In this document: piece by piece, positions 45,044 to 57,453 of the stretch | Position numbering within the stretch: position 1 is the first letter of the stretch | Layout: every line of letters begins with the position of its first letter | Source: Ambrosia x helenae | Taxonomy: Eukaryota; Streptophyta; Magnoliopsida; Asterales; Asteraceae | Assembly (NCBI GenBank): GCA_030844895.1 | Contig: CM061234.1 | Span: forward strand, 15,311,573-15,375,572 | DNA length: 64,000 nt | Direction of reading: 5' to 3' | Notes under the pieces: model-generated | What the model saw: the letters and a program-made list of their open reading frames with translations, nothing else | What the model was told of the DNA's origin: nothing | Database searches by the model: none | Program-made: the position numbers and the translations under genes

Positions 45044-47769
45044 TGTAACACCCCAACCGATGGCGGAAACATCGAGGTGTCACGTAGTGACGATTGTTCA
45101 ATAGCACATGGACTAAATTGTAAATATTAATAGCAAATAACTTCCATCATTCAAAACGAAATACAAGAGTCTTAATAGAAATCTCAAACATAAATATTAA
45201 ATGTTCAACTTTTTATTTAAGCACTAGGTCCAGCCTAAGCGTGAAAGCATGAAACATTAAACGTCACCTGAAACATGTACAAAACAATTTTGTCAACACA
45301 TATAATGTATTGGTGAGTACATCCGTTTGTTATATATAGTAAGGTAAACTTTAGCAATTCGTGTATTATTTTGTAAGATGAAATAAGTAGTATCCGGGTC
45401 AAATCAACCCTAAGAGAAGAAAGCAGATATATATAGTATGCGCTAGTAGTAATGTAATACATAGCAATGACGAGGACTCTCAACAGAGTCACAAGGGTAT
45501 AAACCATAGTACTATTCATTGAAATGCCAGGCCGCCCAGCGGTTAATGATTTGACAGGTCATAGATACACAAAATAACACAAGCAAACACACATAAGAAT
45601 TGCTATTTTAGTAAAAGGAAATATAAACTTGATAGTAAGTACATGAGTCACCCCGAAATGTAAAATAGTAAAAAGGGGAAAGATATACTCACAGTTTGCG
45701 AAAGCGATCAAAATCCACTTAAGCGGTTGTGAGCTAAGTAGTGAGAATTCCGAGGAATTCAACCTATAACGTATATAAATACTAGTAAGGTAAAGTCTAC
45801 AAAATCTAAGGTATCTAGGGTCTAAGGCATTAGGGTTTGCTAAGTCGATTTGGGGAATTAGAGATTTTATGATTAGTCGAATAAATGTAAAAGTTGTATA
45901 TTAAAAATAATATACCAAAGTTTGTAATATATAATTATTACCGATTAAATATTTAGATAACAATATGTTTGAATAATCAAGACAAAATAATTTAGTTAGT
46001 TACTTTAACTAAATTAAAATAATACGATAACCATAAATATATAAATAAATAATTTTTTTGTGTTACACAACGATTCAACAAAGAATAATTAAGACATTAA
46101 CCATACGAGTATTTCTATTTTATAAGAAAAACATTTATAACATAGATGTTTAAATTGTATAAATAAATAAATGTTTTATTATGTCTAACTCAACGTAAAT
46201 AAGACTAATAATACTATACGTGATCCAAAAATATTTATTTTATAGAAAATGGATGATTTCTGATGTAAACATATTAGAATAATTTTCCCATAATTTATAT
46301 AAACTTATTTATATTTAAAAGTGATTTAATGAGATTAAATCATGTTTAAATGATTAAAAATGGGAAATTAATAAAAATAAATGTTTTCTTGACCAATAAT
46401 TTTTATTTCAGTTGAGAATGGTTAGAAATAATTACTCAAAAAGTTTGAGATTAAAATCATTAAAAATGATTTTTTTTTTATCAATTATTTTGATTAAAAC
46501 AATTTAATTCAATAAAAATATAAAAATAAAACATTTTTCAGAAATTAAAAATGTGGAAATGTTCTTTATGATGTCAAGAAGCTATACCTAAATTTTCATA
46601 ATTTTTGGGCAAAAGATGGATTTATTATGAATATTATAGATTTATGTGGATTTTAAATGATTATATCTAATTAAGATAATATTAAAATATTACCACCTAA
46701 AGTCAAAAAAAAAAAAAAAAAAAAAAAAAAGAATTGCTGGTCATGGGGTTCGAACCCCTGACCCTTGCTGTGTAAATCTCACATTCAACCACTAGACCAA
46801 GCCATCAAGTTATTAATTTTATCCAACAAACTAAGTATTTAAGCTATTATTAAAAACCATCTTCTTCCCCAAATTAAAACCTAAGAACCCTAACCCTAAC
46901 CCCTTTTCTAATAAATCTGATAACAGCAAAATTAAGCAACGAATTCATGGGCTTTCAACTAATGTCATACAAGAAACATAACGACATCAAAATGGAACAC
47001 TTACAATGTAGATTACTAGTCAAAAGAAGAAGGTTATTGGCCGCTAATTAAGCCGATTTGCAGAATGATTAGGCCACGTTTTGGATGTTCTTTTGTGTGG
47101 GTTTTGTTGTTTGAAGGTCTAGGAACGTTTTGGCATCAAGATTATATAATGATTTCGAGTGAAACCTGTATTTTAATGCACGTTAAAAAAAACGGCGGTT
47201 ACCCATGAAGAACTCGCGTTAAACTCTTTAAAAACGCGTTTAAGTCTCAATTAAAAGCTGGAAACTCATTATTATCGATGGAGAAACGTAAACCCACATT
47301 GATTAGGTGTTAAAACGCCAAGGGAACCCAAGAAAACAAGTCGCCGGACATGGATTCCGGCCGCCGGAAATGGCTTGGCCGGAAAAACGCGAGAAGCAGC
47401 AGTAGATGTTTTTTTTTTTTTTAAACTTTTTAGACTTGGCAAAATTGGCCCCCCACCTTTAACCTTAGTTAGACTTAAATGTTTCCTAGTTAGTTTTTCC
47501 CTTTAACCACTAACTAAGTTAACCACTTTACTTAAAACTTTTATAAAACTTTTTTTTTTATTAACTTATTTTTTTTTTATAAAAGGTTTTACGAACACGT
47601 TTACACGTACTCATTCGATTAAAACTTATACTCGGTCCTTAATGAATGATAAATTTTAGTTCACTCAAAATTAAATTCGAAAACGACGAATCTCGTAGGG
47701 ACTATAATAAAAATATTTGAAGTACTAATATTGTAAATTAGATGAAAGTCGAGGGTGACGGATGTCACA
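45044..47769 (-). repeat. 5' LTR of TR-GAG-2
   Basis: This is a near-identical partner of 39761-42485, followed by target bases CTAAC. It includes the second tRNA-like module and the hairpin at 45079-45091. Confidence 0.93.
46733..46808 (-). other. tRNA-like module with pol III A and B boxes (5' LTR copy)
   Basis: The B box GGTTCGAACC lies at 46747-46756 and the A-box region at about 46785-46805, both read on the minus strand. A run of more than 20 T follows on that strand and would serve as a pol III terminator. Confidence 0.65.
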
Positions 47770-47774
47770 CTAAC

Positions 47775-49667
47775 CTACCAACAACATCTAATCAAGAATC
47801 CAAGGTGTGTTCTTAATCCTAAACTTTTTCAAAGCATTTAATTCATTTTCATCTAACCCTAAATGTCCAGATCTGTTCTAAGGATGTTTTTATCAATAAA
47901 AACCTTTTAAACATCTTTCTAAACCAAAACCCTCTCATTAAACATAGGTTTTTCATATCAATAAACATATGTTAATTATGTGTTATGTGATATTATGTGT
48001 TGTTTGATGATTCGCTGTTGTACTAATGCTAGAAGCATGATCTAGGGCTGATATTGATGTTAATTTAGGATTGTTTATGGTCACAATTAGATGATTAATA
48101 ATATCATGTCTAAATTTGGGGTTTTCAATAAAGCTAGGGCTCGATGCATGCTTGTATGATCAATAGAACCTTTTGAGGTTTTCAAATAAATGACAAACTG
48201 AGCACTATTAAGATGATTATGGATTGATTTCAAAAAGTTTCCAAATTGGGTAAAGATTTCATGCATGATGTGATGTTTTCATAATTTTTGCCATTTTGGG
48301 AAAGGGCTAAAATGAACAGGTTTTGGGGTAAAATTGGTGGGGTTTTGTGGGGATATGTTAATCATATTCAACTGCTGTGTTTGGTGATGTTTCCCGATGT
48401 CGGATGTTTTTGAAGCGTTTTTAGGAAAAGTATTCTGCCAGGGTCGAACCTTGGCACCTTCGACCAATCGGGTAGTTGAAAGTGGAATCCCGGGGTCGAA
48501 CCTGGACAGTATTGGTCGAATCAGTTCAAAAGTGTCGAGTGTGACTTCGAATGGGTGGAAGGTGACTTCCAAAGGGGCGAATGTGGCTTAAAAGGGGTGA
48601 AGGTGGAATAAATTCCTCGTTCGACCCTACTGATTCAAAAATGAGATTTTTGATACAAACTTGTGTTTTATGCTTGAACCTTGTGTGTAATCTATGTGTA
48701 CTTGATTAGTTAGGGTAGTGAGTCACCAACGGGATGTCGGGTCGGTCTAGTGTGTCGGTTGAACACTTAAACACGTTTTAAAAACATACTTGGTCACGAT
48801 CTGGACAATCGGGGACTAGATAACCTTATGGTTATTAGTCGGAACACTTATGTGAACATTTTGATAGATCTCCGGTAGTGGGATTATCAAGGGCTTGGGT
48901 TTCTTATATTACTGAAGAACGCAACCTAAGGTGAGTTCACGGCCCCCCTTTTTACTGCTTTAACTTTTGGGGGAGAAAACATGCGCTAAACTATTTTGGT
49001 AACATATGTCATACTATGGTTTTAACTTTGTATTGCTATACGATCTTTGAAAGTCCCGGGGAAAACCATGAATGTGCGGGGATGCACAACGGGGGAAATG
49101 TGGATAGATCTATTGGGTTTGACTGACCCCACTCGACGGCTTGGAGGGCCGGGCGGGTGCATATTGTCTCGAACTGGTAACATTGGTAACACTGCTAAAC
49201 ACACTCGGGCCGAACATTGGTAACAGTCTAGTAATGGTTTTCTAATCGTAGTAGTAATAAAACATACGCCTAGCTAGAGTACTCGGTAACATTGATATAG
49301 TATGGACATGGTAATGTTTTGGTAATTCTTGGTATCATTTGAACAAACCTGTGAACTCACCAGCATTTTATATGTTGACGTCTCTTTTGGCATGTTTTCT
49401 CAGGTCGCTAAGGTAGCACCGGTTGGACTAGGCGCATGGGTCTGCATTGGCGTCTAGGATTAATTGCATGTTTTGTAATAAGTGTCTTGGATACTTGGGA
49501 ACACTGTTTTGAAGAGATTAAATTCTTTAAATGCTTCCGCTTATGAAATCTATGTTTTTGGGTTTACGTACTTCATATAGTGTCGTTTATTGTGACCGTT
49601 GACTTGAATTCTGGTTTGTCATGCGCCTCGCGGTAAAACCCCGCAGTGGAAATTTGAGGGTGTGACA
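47775..49667 (+). repeat. 5' LTR of the chromovirus-like element, right part
   Basis: It continues the LTR broken at 39760 and ends GGGTGTGACA. With the left part the LTR is about 2.58 kb. A second cluster of GGTCGAA and GGGGCGAA motifs is at about 48440-48625. It adjoins a primer-binding site. Confidence 0.8.
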
Positions 49668-49670
49668 GAT

Positions 49671-49684
49671 TGGTATCAGAGCCA
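49671..49684 (+). promoter_or_regulatory. Primer-binding site of the chromovirus-like element
   Basis: TGGTATCAGAGCCA lies three bases after the LTR end. A stem (GGCTATAG at 49687-49694, CTATAGCC at 49723-49730) follows at once. Confidence 0.92.
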
Positions 49685-50169
49685 ATGGCTATAGTGAACT
49701 AGGACTGCATGTAGAGTCTGGTCTATAGCCGAGTCACACACACTAGACGGTCACATACTTTGAGTCGCTTAGTGGGGATACGTACTAACTTTGTCGGGGT
49801 GTCTTTACATCATCATCATACTTGTGTGTTACATCATCCACTTTTGCTCGGGTTCTTACCTACTCTTGTTTTCTTCTTCGGGGTTGAAGAGGAAGAAGCT
49901 GACTTGTTGACTCTATCACACACATACTTTCTTACACTTGCACCTATCGTAACACGTTACTAGGTGACGATGTCCAGTGGCCGGAGTCTCAACAAGGAGT
50001 GCATTTGGAGGACCATGTAGAGCAGTTTATCATTTCGGGTGCACACAAAATCATAAACTAAAATGCATGAAAATCCCGGTGGACTTTGAGTTTAGGTGCA
50101 CACTTGTAAATTTCTAGTGGTTGACATTAGAGGTGAATCTGAATCCCTTGATTTCTTGATTGTCAGATC
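49685..50169 (+). other. Leader of the chromovirus-like element
   Basis: This is non-coding sequence between the primer-binding site and the start codon at 50170. It includes the stem described for 49687-49730. Confidence 0.6.
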
Positions 50170-50531
50170 ATGTCTGGTGCTCGTGGTGGTGGACGATGTG
50201 GCGGCGGCGGTGGCCGTGCTGGCGGCGGTGGCCGTGCTGGCGGTGGTGGTCGTGGTAACATCAACATGACCCAAGCTGAACTGAATGACTTGTTACAGCA
50301 AGGAATCAGGGGTGCTATAACTGTGGTGACACGGGAAACTTCAAGCGTGAATGTCCTAAGCTGAAGCAGGGCGATAACGGGAGGGGCGGGAACAGTAACG
50401 GGAACAACGGAGGCGGCGGAAGGACTGTGCGTGCTTTCATCATTGGATCTGCAGAGGCTAGGCAGGATCCAGACACAGTTACCGGTACGTTCCTTCTTAA
50501 TGATCGCTATGTTTCTGTCTTGTTTGATTCT
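50170..50531 (+). pseudogene. Gag end and start of protease of the chromovirus-like element (internally deleted)
   Basis: The ATG at 50170 opens a Gly/Arg-rich N-terminus (RGGGRCGGGGGR). Near 50310 the sequence passes, in another frame, straight into a CCHC knuckle (CYNCGDTGNFKREC) and the gag-protease linker. The capsid domain, normally several hundred codons, is missing. The frame reaches the protease active-site Asp-Ser at about 50531, where a solo LTR is inserted. Confidence 0.8.
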
Positions 50532-53247
50532 TGTGACATCCGTCACCCTCGTCTTTCGTCAAATTGACAATAATAGCCCTTTAAATATTTCCATTATAGT
50601 CCCTGAAAGTTTCGTCGTTTTCAATTTAATTTTAAAACGAATTTAAAACTTATCATTTATATATTTCTTATGTATCGGGTATAAGTTTTAATCAAACGCG
50701 TATGTTGAAACGTATTCGTAAAAGATTTAAATTTTTTTTTTTTAGTTTTATAAAGTTTTAAAAACATTTTGGGTTAATCTAGTTAACTTGGTTAAGTTTT
50801 ATAAAGGAGAAACTAACTAACTCATAATATAATTAACCTAGTTATAGTTAAGGGACCAAAATTGACAAAACATGAAACTTCAAATCTGAAATCCCCTCTT
50901 CCCTCTCTCACGGTTTTCCGGCCACAGATTCCGGCCACCGGATTAAATTCCGGCCAAACCAAATTTATTCCTTATAACCGTTTTAACTCGTTTTTATTGT
51001 CTCAAAACGTTTCTTCTCCATTAATCAACGTATTCCAAACATTTTATCGAGTTATAACACGTCTTAAATCGGGCTTTAATTCGGTCTATTCATAACCGAT
51101 CGGAAGTTTTAAACCCAAACAAAAACGCATGTTTAAATCTCCTAATCTATAAATTATTCTAACCCTTTGTTCCTGCATTCTAACACAATCAAAACCCACA
51201 AAAAATCCTATCATAATCGAGTAGTGGAAGCCTCTGAATTGAGGATGTAAGTCACGGCCTCTTTCCTTTCTTTTCGACTCAAAATGTTAATGTAAGTTCA
51301 ATGTTCTTGTTCATATGCACTCCTTATTGATAACCGAGTCAGAGCCCTATTAAGTTGCTGTTACTTGTATAGTTATCGGGTTCAATTGAATGGGCTAGGG
51401 TTAGGGTTCTTGCTTGTAGGATTGGGGAAGAAGATGAAGATTGGTTATATGTTATATATATTTTATTTTAATACTTTAATCAAAGGTTAAGTTGGTGTAG
51501 TGGTGTTGGGCATTCATTCACCCTCTGCAGACCCAGGTTCAAACCCATTGAACCCCGGGTTTCATCATTTATTTTTTTTAGCTTGTTTATACATATTATA
51601 TTTATATATAAATACATTGATATCTTTAAATATTCATAATAAATTCATTTTTGCTTCAAAAATTATAAAAATTTAGGAGTAGCTTCTTGACACCTCATAG
51701 AATATTATCCCACTTTTATTTTCCGACAAATGTTTTATTTTTATATTTTTATTGAATTAAATTGTTTTAATTGTATTTAATTAATTAAAAATTCATTTTT
51801 AATGATTTTAATATCAAACTTTTTGAGAAATTATTTCTAATCATTATGAACTGAAATAAAAATATTTGGATCAGAAAACATTTATTTTTATTAATTTTCC
51901 TATTTTTAATCATTTAAACATGATTTAATCTCATTAAATCAGTTTTTAATATAAATAAGTTTATAAAAATTATGAGAAAATTATTTTCACTAATTTACAT
52001 CAGAAAGTATCCATTTTCTATAAAATTAGTATTTTTGGATCATGTCTTGTATTATTAGCATTATTTATGTTTAATTAGACATAATTAAACATTTATTTAT
52101 TTACACTATTTAAACATCTATTTCATAAATACTTTTCTTATAAAATAGAAATGTTTTATGTTTAAAAAATCTTAATTACCATTTGTTGGATTATTGTGAA
52201 ACTCATAAATATTTAGTTATACATTTATGATTATCGTATTTATTTTAATTTAGTCAAAGTAATTAACTAAATTATTTGGTATTAATTATTTAAACATATG
52301 TTGATCTAAATATTCAAATGGTAATAATTATATTATGTAAACCACATTTACAAACTTTGATATATTATTTTTGACATACAACTTTTACATTAAATCGATT
52401 TATCATAAAAACTCTAATTCCCCAAATCGACTTAGCAAACTCTAATGCCTTAGACCCTAGTTACCTTAGACTTTTTAGACACTTCCTTATTAGTATTCTT
52501 ACACATTATAGGTTGAATTCCTCGGAATTCCCATTACTTAGCTCACGATCGCTTAAGTGGATTTTGATCGCTGTCGCAAACTGTGAGTATATCTTTCCCC
52601 TTTTTACTGTTTTACTATTCTGGGGTGACTCATGTACTTATATATTAATCAAGTTTCAATTTCTTATACTCAATGCGATTCTCATGTGTGTTTGCTTTAT
52701 GTTAATTGGTGTGTCTATGGCTTGTCAAAATCATTAACCGCTGGGCGGCCTAGCTTTTCAATGAATAGTACTATGGTATACCCCCTTGAGACTCTGTTGA
52801 GAATTTTGGTCATTGTCTTGTTAATTCATTATTCAGTTGGTTAGTCATGTGTTAGTCATTATTCTCAGGTTTGGTTTTGAACGGATATTACTTATTACAT
52901 AATTGCAAATGGTACCGCACATGAATTGCTAAACACTTTTCTACTATATTTATTTAAACAGGGTATGCTCACCAATACATTTTGTATTGACCAAATCATT
53001 TTTTTCGTACATGTTTCAGGTTGTTTTGAGACGCTTCTTTTAGGCTTTTGGATTTTAAAATTAAGCCTTGACTACATTGTATTTTAGCTAGACTTGTCAC
53101 TTTATAATTATTGTATCCTGTAATTTCATTTCAATGTAATAAATTATTTAATCAATGTATCAATATTTACACTTTTAGTCCATGAGCTATTGAACAATCG
53201 TCACTACGTGACACCTCGATGTTTCCGCCATCGGTTGGGGTGTTACA
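50532..53247 (+). mobile_element. Solo LTR of the TR-GAG family
   Basis: It runs from TGTGACATCCGTCACC to GGTTGGGGTGTTACA, 2.7 kb, and is flanked by exact ATTCT copies (50527-50531 and 53248-53252). Its ends and much of its body match the TR-GAG-2 LTR. No internal region is present, so the element was probably reduced by recombination between its LTRs. It includes the tRNA-like module (51484-51565) and the terminal hairpin (53200-53212). Confidence 0.93.
51484..51565 (+). other. tRNA-like module with A and B boxes in the solo LTR
   Basis: The A-box-like TTGGTGTAGTGGTGTTGGG (51492-51510) and the B box GGTTCAAACC (51536-51545) are followed by ATTTTTTTTA. It sits about 950 bases from the LTR start, the same offset as in TR-GAG-2, but its sequence between the boxes is different. 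Confidence 0.6.
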
Positions 53248-54394
53248 ATTCTGGTGCCGATAAGAGTTTCATATCTGTGGACATTAGTCGATTGCTAGAT
53301 ATAGTACCCATACCTTTAGAGGCTAAGTACTTAATAGCATTGGCTGATGGTAAGAAAATCGAAGCGACACACACCCTTAGGGAATGTCGCTTGGAACTGT
53401 CGGGTTTGTCTTTCCCTATTCACCTTATGCCGGTACCCCTGGGTAGTTTTGATGTCGTTGTCGGCATGGATTGGTTATCATTGTATCGTGCGGAGATCGT
53501 TTGTTTCGATAATATTATTCGGATCCCTCTCCCTGATGGAGAGACTCTTTCGGTTCATGGCGAGAAGAGCGGTGCTCCGCTGAGTATCATTTCTAGCATG
53601 AAAGCCCTTAAGTATCTTCGAAAGGGTTATTCGACCATTCTGGCACTTGTTACTGTTTCGACTGACGATGAGAAGAAGATCGAGGATATTCTGGTGGTTC
53701 ATGATTTTCCCGATGTGTTTCCTGATGATTTACCTGGTCTCCCTCCCCATCGTCAGGTTGAGTTTGGAATTGATCTTACTCCGGGTGCAGCTCCTATTGC
53801 CCGGGCCCCGTATCGTCTTGCACCTCCCGAAATGCAAGAGTTGTCCAGCCAGTTACAAGAACTCTTGGACAAGGGTTTCATCCGACCGAGTTCTTCCCTG
53901 TGGGGAGCTCCTATTTTGTTTGTGAAGAAGAAGGACGGAAGTCTTCGCATGTGTACCCTCTCCCTCGCATTGATGATCTCTTTGACCAGCTCCAGGGCTC
54001 TAGTTACTATTCGAAGATTGATCTTCGGTCTGGTTATCACCAGCTGCGCGTTCAAGAAGCCGACATTCAGAAGACTGCTTTTCGCACTCGTTATGGCCAT
54101 TTTGAGTTCTTGGTCATGCCTTTTGGTCTCACTAATGCACCGGTGGTGTTCATGGACTTGATGAACCGCGTTTGCAAGCCCTGCCTTGATAAATTCGTCA
54201 TCGTTTTTATTGATGATATTCTGGTTTATTCTAAGAATAGGACGGATCATGAGGAACACTTATGGTTGGTCTTGGAAATTTTGACACGAGAGCGGTTGTA
54301 TGCTAAGTTCCCGAAGTGTGATTTCTGGTTACCCGAAGTTCAATTCCTAGGACATGTGGTTAATGAACTGGGAATTCATGTCAATCCGGCTAAG
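53248..54394 (+). pseudogene. Gypsy protease and reverse transcriptase of the chromovirus-like element (truncated)
   Basis: The frame resumes in the aspartic protease right after the active-site Asp-Ser (GADKSFIS), then VVGMDWL. It passes through the linker into RT, with VEFGIDLTPGA, FIRPSSSLWGAPILFVKKKDG, KIDLRSGYHQLRV, VMPFGLTNAP and the catalytic FIDDILVYS. About 43 bases just after KKDGSLRMC are missing and shift the frame. Integrase, RNase H and the 3' LTR are gone: the sequence ends at about 54394, where it joins the Tat-like element. The motifs fit the Tekay/Del chromovirus branch; this is a judgement from memory. Confidence 0.87.
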
Positions 54395-55404
54395 GCGTAT
54401 GCACCCTTTCCTAGCACTTCCTGGATTTTATAAGGTCCTTCCCAGTTTGGAGCAAGCTTACCAGGCTTTTCGGCATTTGATGCCTCATTGCCGCGGAACA
54501 CGTAATCTCCGACGTGAAAGAGGTGTTCTTTGACGTGCGCGTTATAATACTTTTCCAGTTGTCGTTTGTAAGTGGGTTCGCGGACAGAAGCCGTGTCCCG
54601 ACGTTCTTCCAGTAAATCCAGATTCATCCGCAGCTCTATGTTGTTGTCGGTGTTTTGTGCAAACAGGACCCTTGTGGATGGGCATGTAACCTCTACGGGT
54701 ATTACTGCCTCGGTTCCGTATGTCAAGCTGAATGGTGTTTCCTCCTTGCTTATTTTTGATAAAGTGCAACAGGCCCATAGAACATGGGGGAGCTCATCGA
54801 CCCAACCACTGCGCTTTGTTCCCAAACGGGCTTTGATGCCCTCGACAATACTCCGGTTTGCGCGCTCTACTTGACCATTGCCTTGAGGATGTGCAACCGA
54901 CGTGAATATCTGTTTAACCTTCATGGATGCGAGCCATTCTTGTAAATGTTGGTCCGCAAACTGCGTGCCATTGTCGCTCACGATTTCTAGTGGTAAACCA
55001 AATCTACAAATGATGAACTCCCATATGAACTTTTTGATACTTCGTCCATCAATCGAGGGCAATGTTTTGGCCTCTACCCATTTAGTGAAGTAATCGATGG
55101 CTACCACTAGATACTTGACGTTGCTCGGAGCGGTGGGAAAATGTCCCACTAAATCGATGTCCAATTTTTGGAAAGGCCATGCTGTTGTGACCGGTACTAA
55201 GCTGTTTTTAGGCCTGAGCGTTCCGGGTGCGTGCCATTGGCAGGCATCGCATTTTCGCAGCACTTTTACTGCGTCAAGGTGCATTCCGGACCAATAGCAG
55301 CCCGCATTCATGAGCTTTGCAACGACCATTCTTGGACCTGCGTGCAGTCCACAAGTCCCTTCGTGGATGTCTTTAATCAAATATGTGGCTTCTGCGGAGT
55401 CCAC
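54395..55404 (-). pseudogene. Gypsy integrase of a Tat-like element (C-terminus truncated)
   Basis: It includes the zinc-binding HHCC region (CDACQWHA near the end), and a core with the first Asp in LDIDLVGHF, the second in IVSDNGTQF, and the Glu in NGQVERANR. The GPYKIQEVLG block near the C-terminus follows. It is open for about 335 codons but stops at the junction at 54395, so the rest of the protein and the 3' LTR are missing. Confidence 0.88.
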
Positions 55405-55489
55405 ACATCATAATAATGGTCCGAGGTAAGAGCGTCGATATAGAATCCCGTCTATGACCACGTAATGCAAGGCTTTGTGTTGTAGCTTT

Positions 55490-56181
55490 CTAGCTTTCGC
55501 TCTGTTGGACGGGAGGATCCCTTTGGTCAGATAAGCCATTATAGGGGTGATCCAAGAGTTTTTTTCCTGTCTGAACCACGTTCACTTGTCTCTGCGGTAC
55601 GGATGGGTTTGTTAACACCTCAACACGCACATCTTTGGCCATGTGGTCAAATGCGGTTGACACCATCTTACTTAAGGCATCCGCAAACTTGTTCTGGCTG
55701 CGGCGCACATGAGTGACTTTATAGTGAGTAAACTTGCGCATTAGCTCCTTAGTGTGTTCTAAATACAAGATCATGGATGGCTCTCTTGCTTCGTATGAGC
55801 CGTCTATGTGGTTAGATACTAACATAGAGTGAACATGAGCTTCAATGTATTGAGCTCCCATCTTTTTGGCTATGCGCAAGCCCGCTAAAAGTGCCTCATA
55901 TTCTGCCTCGTTATTAGTTGTTGGGAAGTCGAGGCGGATTGCGTAAGTGTACTCTTTTCCTTCGGGTGTTATCAGACGTAACCCGCACCAGCTCCTTCAT
56001 CGTTACAGGCACCATCACTGAAAAGCTTCCACTTTTGTGATTCATCTGGCGGAGTTGAGCCTGAAGATGCTTCGTTTAGGCACTCTTCGATCATATTTGC
56101 TGGAACTTCCGTGATGAAGTCTACTATGATCTGTCCTTTAAAAGAATGTCTGGCTTTGTTAGCAATTGAGTGTTCACCCAA
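55490..56181 (-). pseudogene. Second (archaeal-type) RNase H domain of the Tat-like element
   Basis: KLFSDGACNDEGAGAGYV, then NNEAEYEALLAGL (near 55920-55890) and a SQNKFADALSKM block form an RNase H fold. It stands between RT-RNase H and integrase. A second RNase H in this position is the mark of the Tat/Ogre branch. A frame change lies at about 55980. Confidence 0.82.
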
Positions 56182-56309
56182 CTCAATGGCCTATCTGGCT
56201 AGTCATCCAGAGAGTTCTGGTTTGCGCAGGATGTCATTGATGCGGAAATCGGTTAGGACACTGATAGGGTGGCCCTGGAAGTTTCCACGCAACCTTCTGG
56301 AAGCATGAA

Positions 56310-57313
56310 CTAGCGTGAGAACCAACTTTTCCATTGTTGAATAATGAGTTTCGACATCAAGTATTGTACGGCTGACGTAATAGATTGGGGTTTGTACCCA
56401 TTTCTGTCGACCATAAGCACTACACCTACTGCTTTGTCAGTGACAGACAAATATAGTGTGAGTGATTCTTCGGGTAACAGTGTAGTGAGTGTCAGCAGAT
56501 TACTCAAACACTTCTTCATTTCTTGGAAGGCTGTTTCGGCTTTCGTTGTCCAGCTGAAGTTAGATTTTTTCAAGCACTTTTTCAGCATGTCCACGAAAGG
56601 AAATGATTTGGACGCGTAGTTTGACAAGAATCTGTTCAAACCTACGAGGCGTCCCATCAATGTCTGGACTTCTTTGACGGAAAACGGGGACGACATGCGC
56701 TCAATTGCTTGGACTTTGTCCGGATTTGCGCTGAAGCCATCTTTGGTTACTATTACCCCCAGAAATTTTCCTTCTTCCATTCCGAAAGAACACTTGCTCG
56801 GATTCAACTTCATTCGTACAATCCGAAGTTGATCGAATGTTTCTGGATATCATTCAGTATCTGGTCCTCTTCTCTAGTTTTGATGACAAGATCATCAACA
56901 TAGACTTCCAAATTGACGCCTATCTGCTTCACGAATGCTGTATCCATTAAACGCTGATAAGTGGCTCACGCGTTCTTTATTCCGAATGACATCTTGGTGT
57001 AGCAAAAGCTTCCCATATCGGTGCAGAACGCTGTCTTGTCTTTGTCTTCTTTGGCCATCTGGTTTTGATGATAGCCCTTGTAAGCGTCTAGAAAACACTT
57101 GAATCTGTAAGGTGCCAATGAGTCGACTTTTAGATCGATCTCAGGTAGCGGATAGCAATCTTTCGGGCAAGCCTTGTTTAGGTCTTTATAATCTACGCAC
57201 ATGCACCAACTGCCATTGGATTTTCCCACCATGACTGGGTTTGCAACCCAGGTTTCATACCTGCTTTTGCGGAGAATACCCGCCTTCAAAAGTTCCATTA
57301 CTTGATCATTCAT
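56310..57313 (-). pseudogene. Gypsy reverse transcriptase and first RNase H of the Tat-like element
   Basis: The region 57313-56966 has MCVDYKDLNKACPKD, LPEIDLKVD and FLDAYKGYHQ. The catalytic VYVDDLVIKT lies in another frame near 56910-56885. The region 56813-56310 has the thumb region (NPSKCSFGMEEGKFLG) and the RNase H start (LYLSVTDKAVGVVL). At least two frameshifts break it. Confidence 0.86.
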
Positions 57314-57453
57314 CGCCTTTGTTGTATACGTGTGCGCTTGTGACTTGTGGCTCTATGGATCATATTACAGTTGTGGCGCGGAGTGTTGTATACGTGATGC
57401 ACATTAAGATTGCGTATCTTCTTTTGGGGGCGGGGGTTTCGCTCCCCTCTGTG

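Larger units (their letters stand above)
39761..47769 (-). mobile_element. TR-GAG-2: very young gypsy-type LTR element with gag but no pol
   Basis: LTRs lie at 39761-42485 and 45044-47769, with duplication CTAAC at 39756-39760 and 47770-47774. The coding strand is minus. The LTRs differ at only about six bases by eye, plus homopolymer-length changes, over 2.7 kb. The internal part is 2.56 kb and encodes one intact gag. A remnant of the protease active-site region follows gag in another frame, and then everything up to the purine tract is missing. It is nested in the 5' LTR of the chromovirus-like element. Confidence 0.94.

Noticed and set aside
50170..50364. Glycine-rich host protein
   Set aside because: It follows a retroelement primer-binding site and leads into a gag zinc knuckle, so it is a gag N-terminus.
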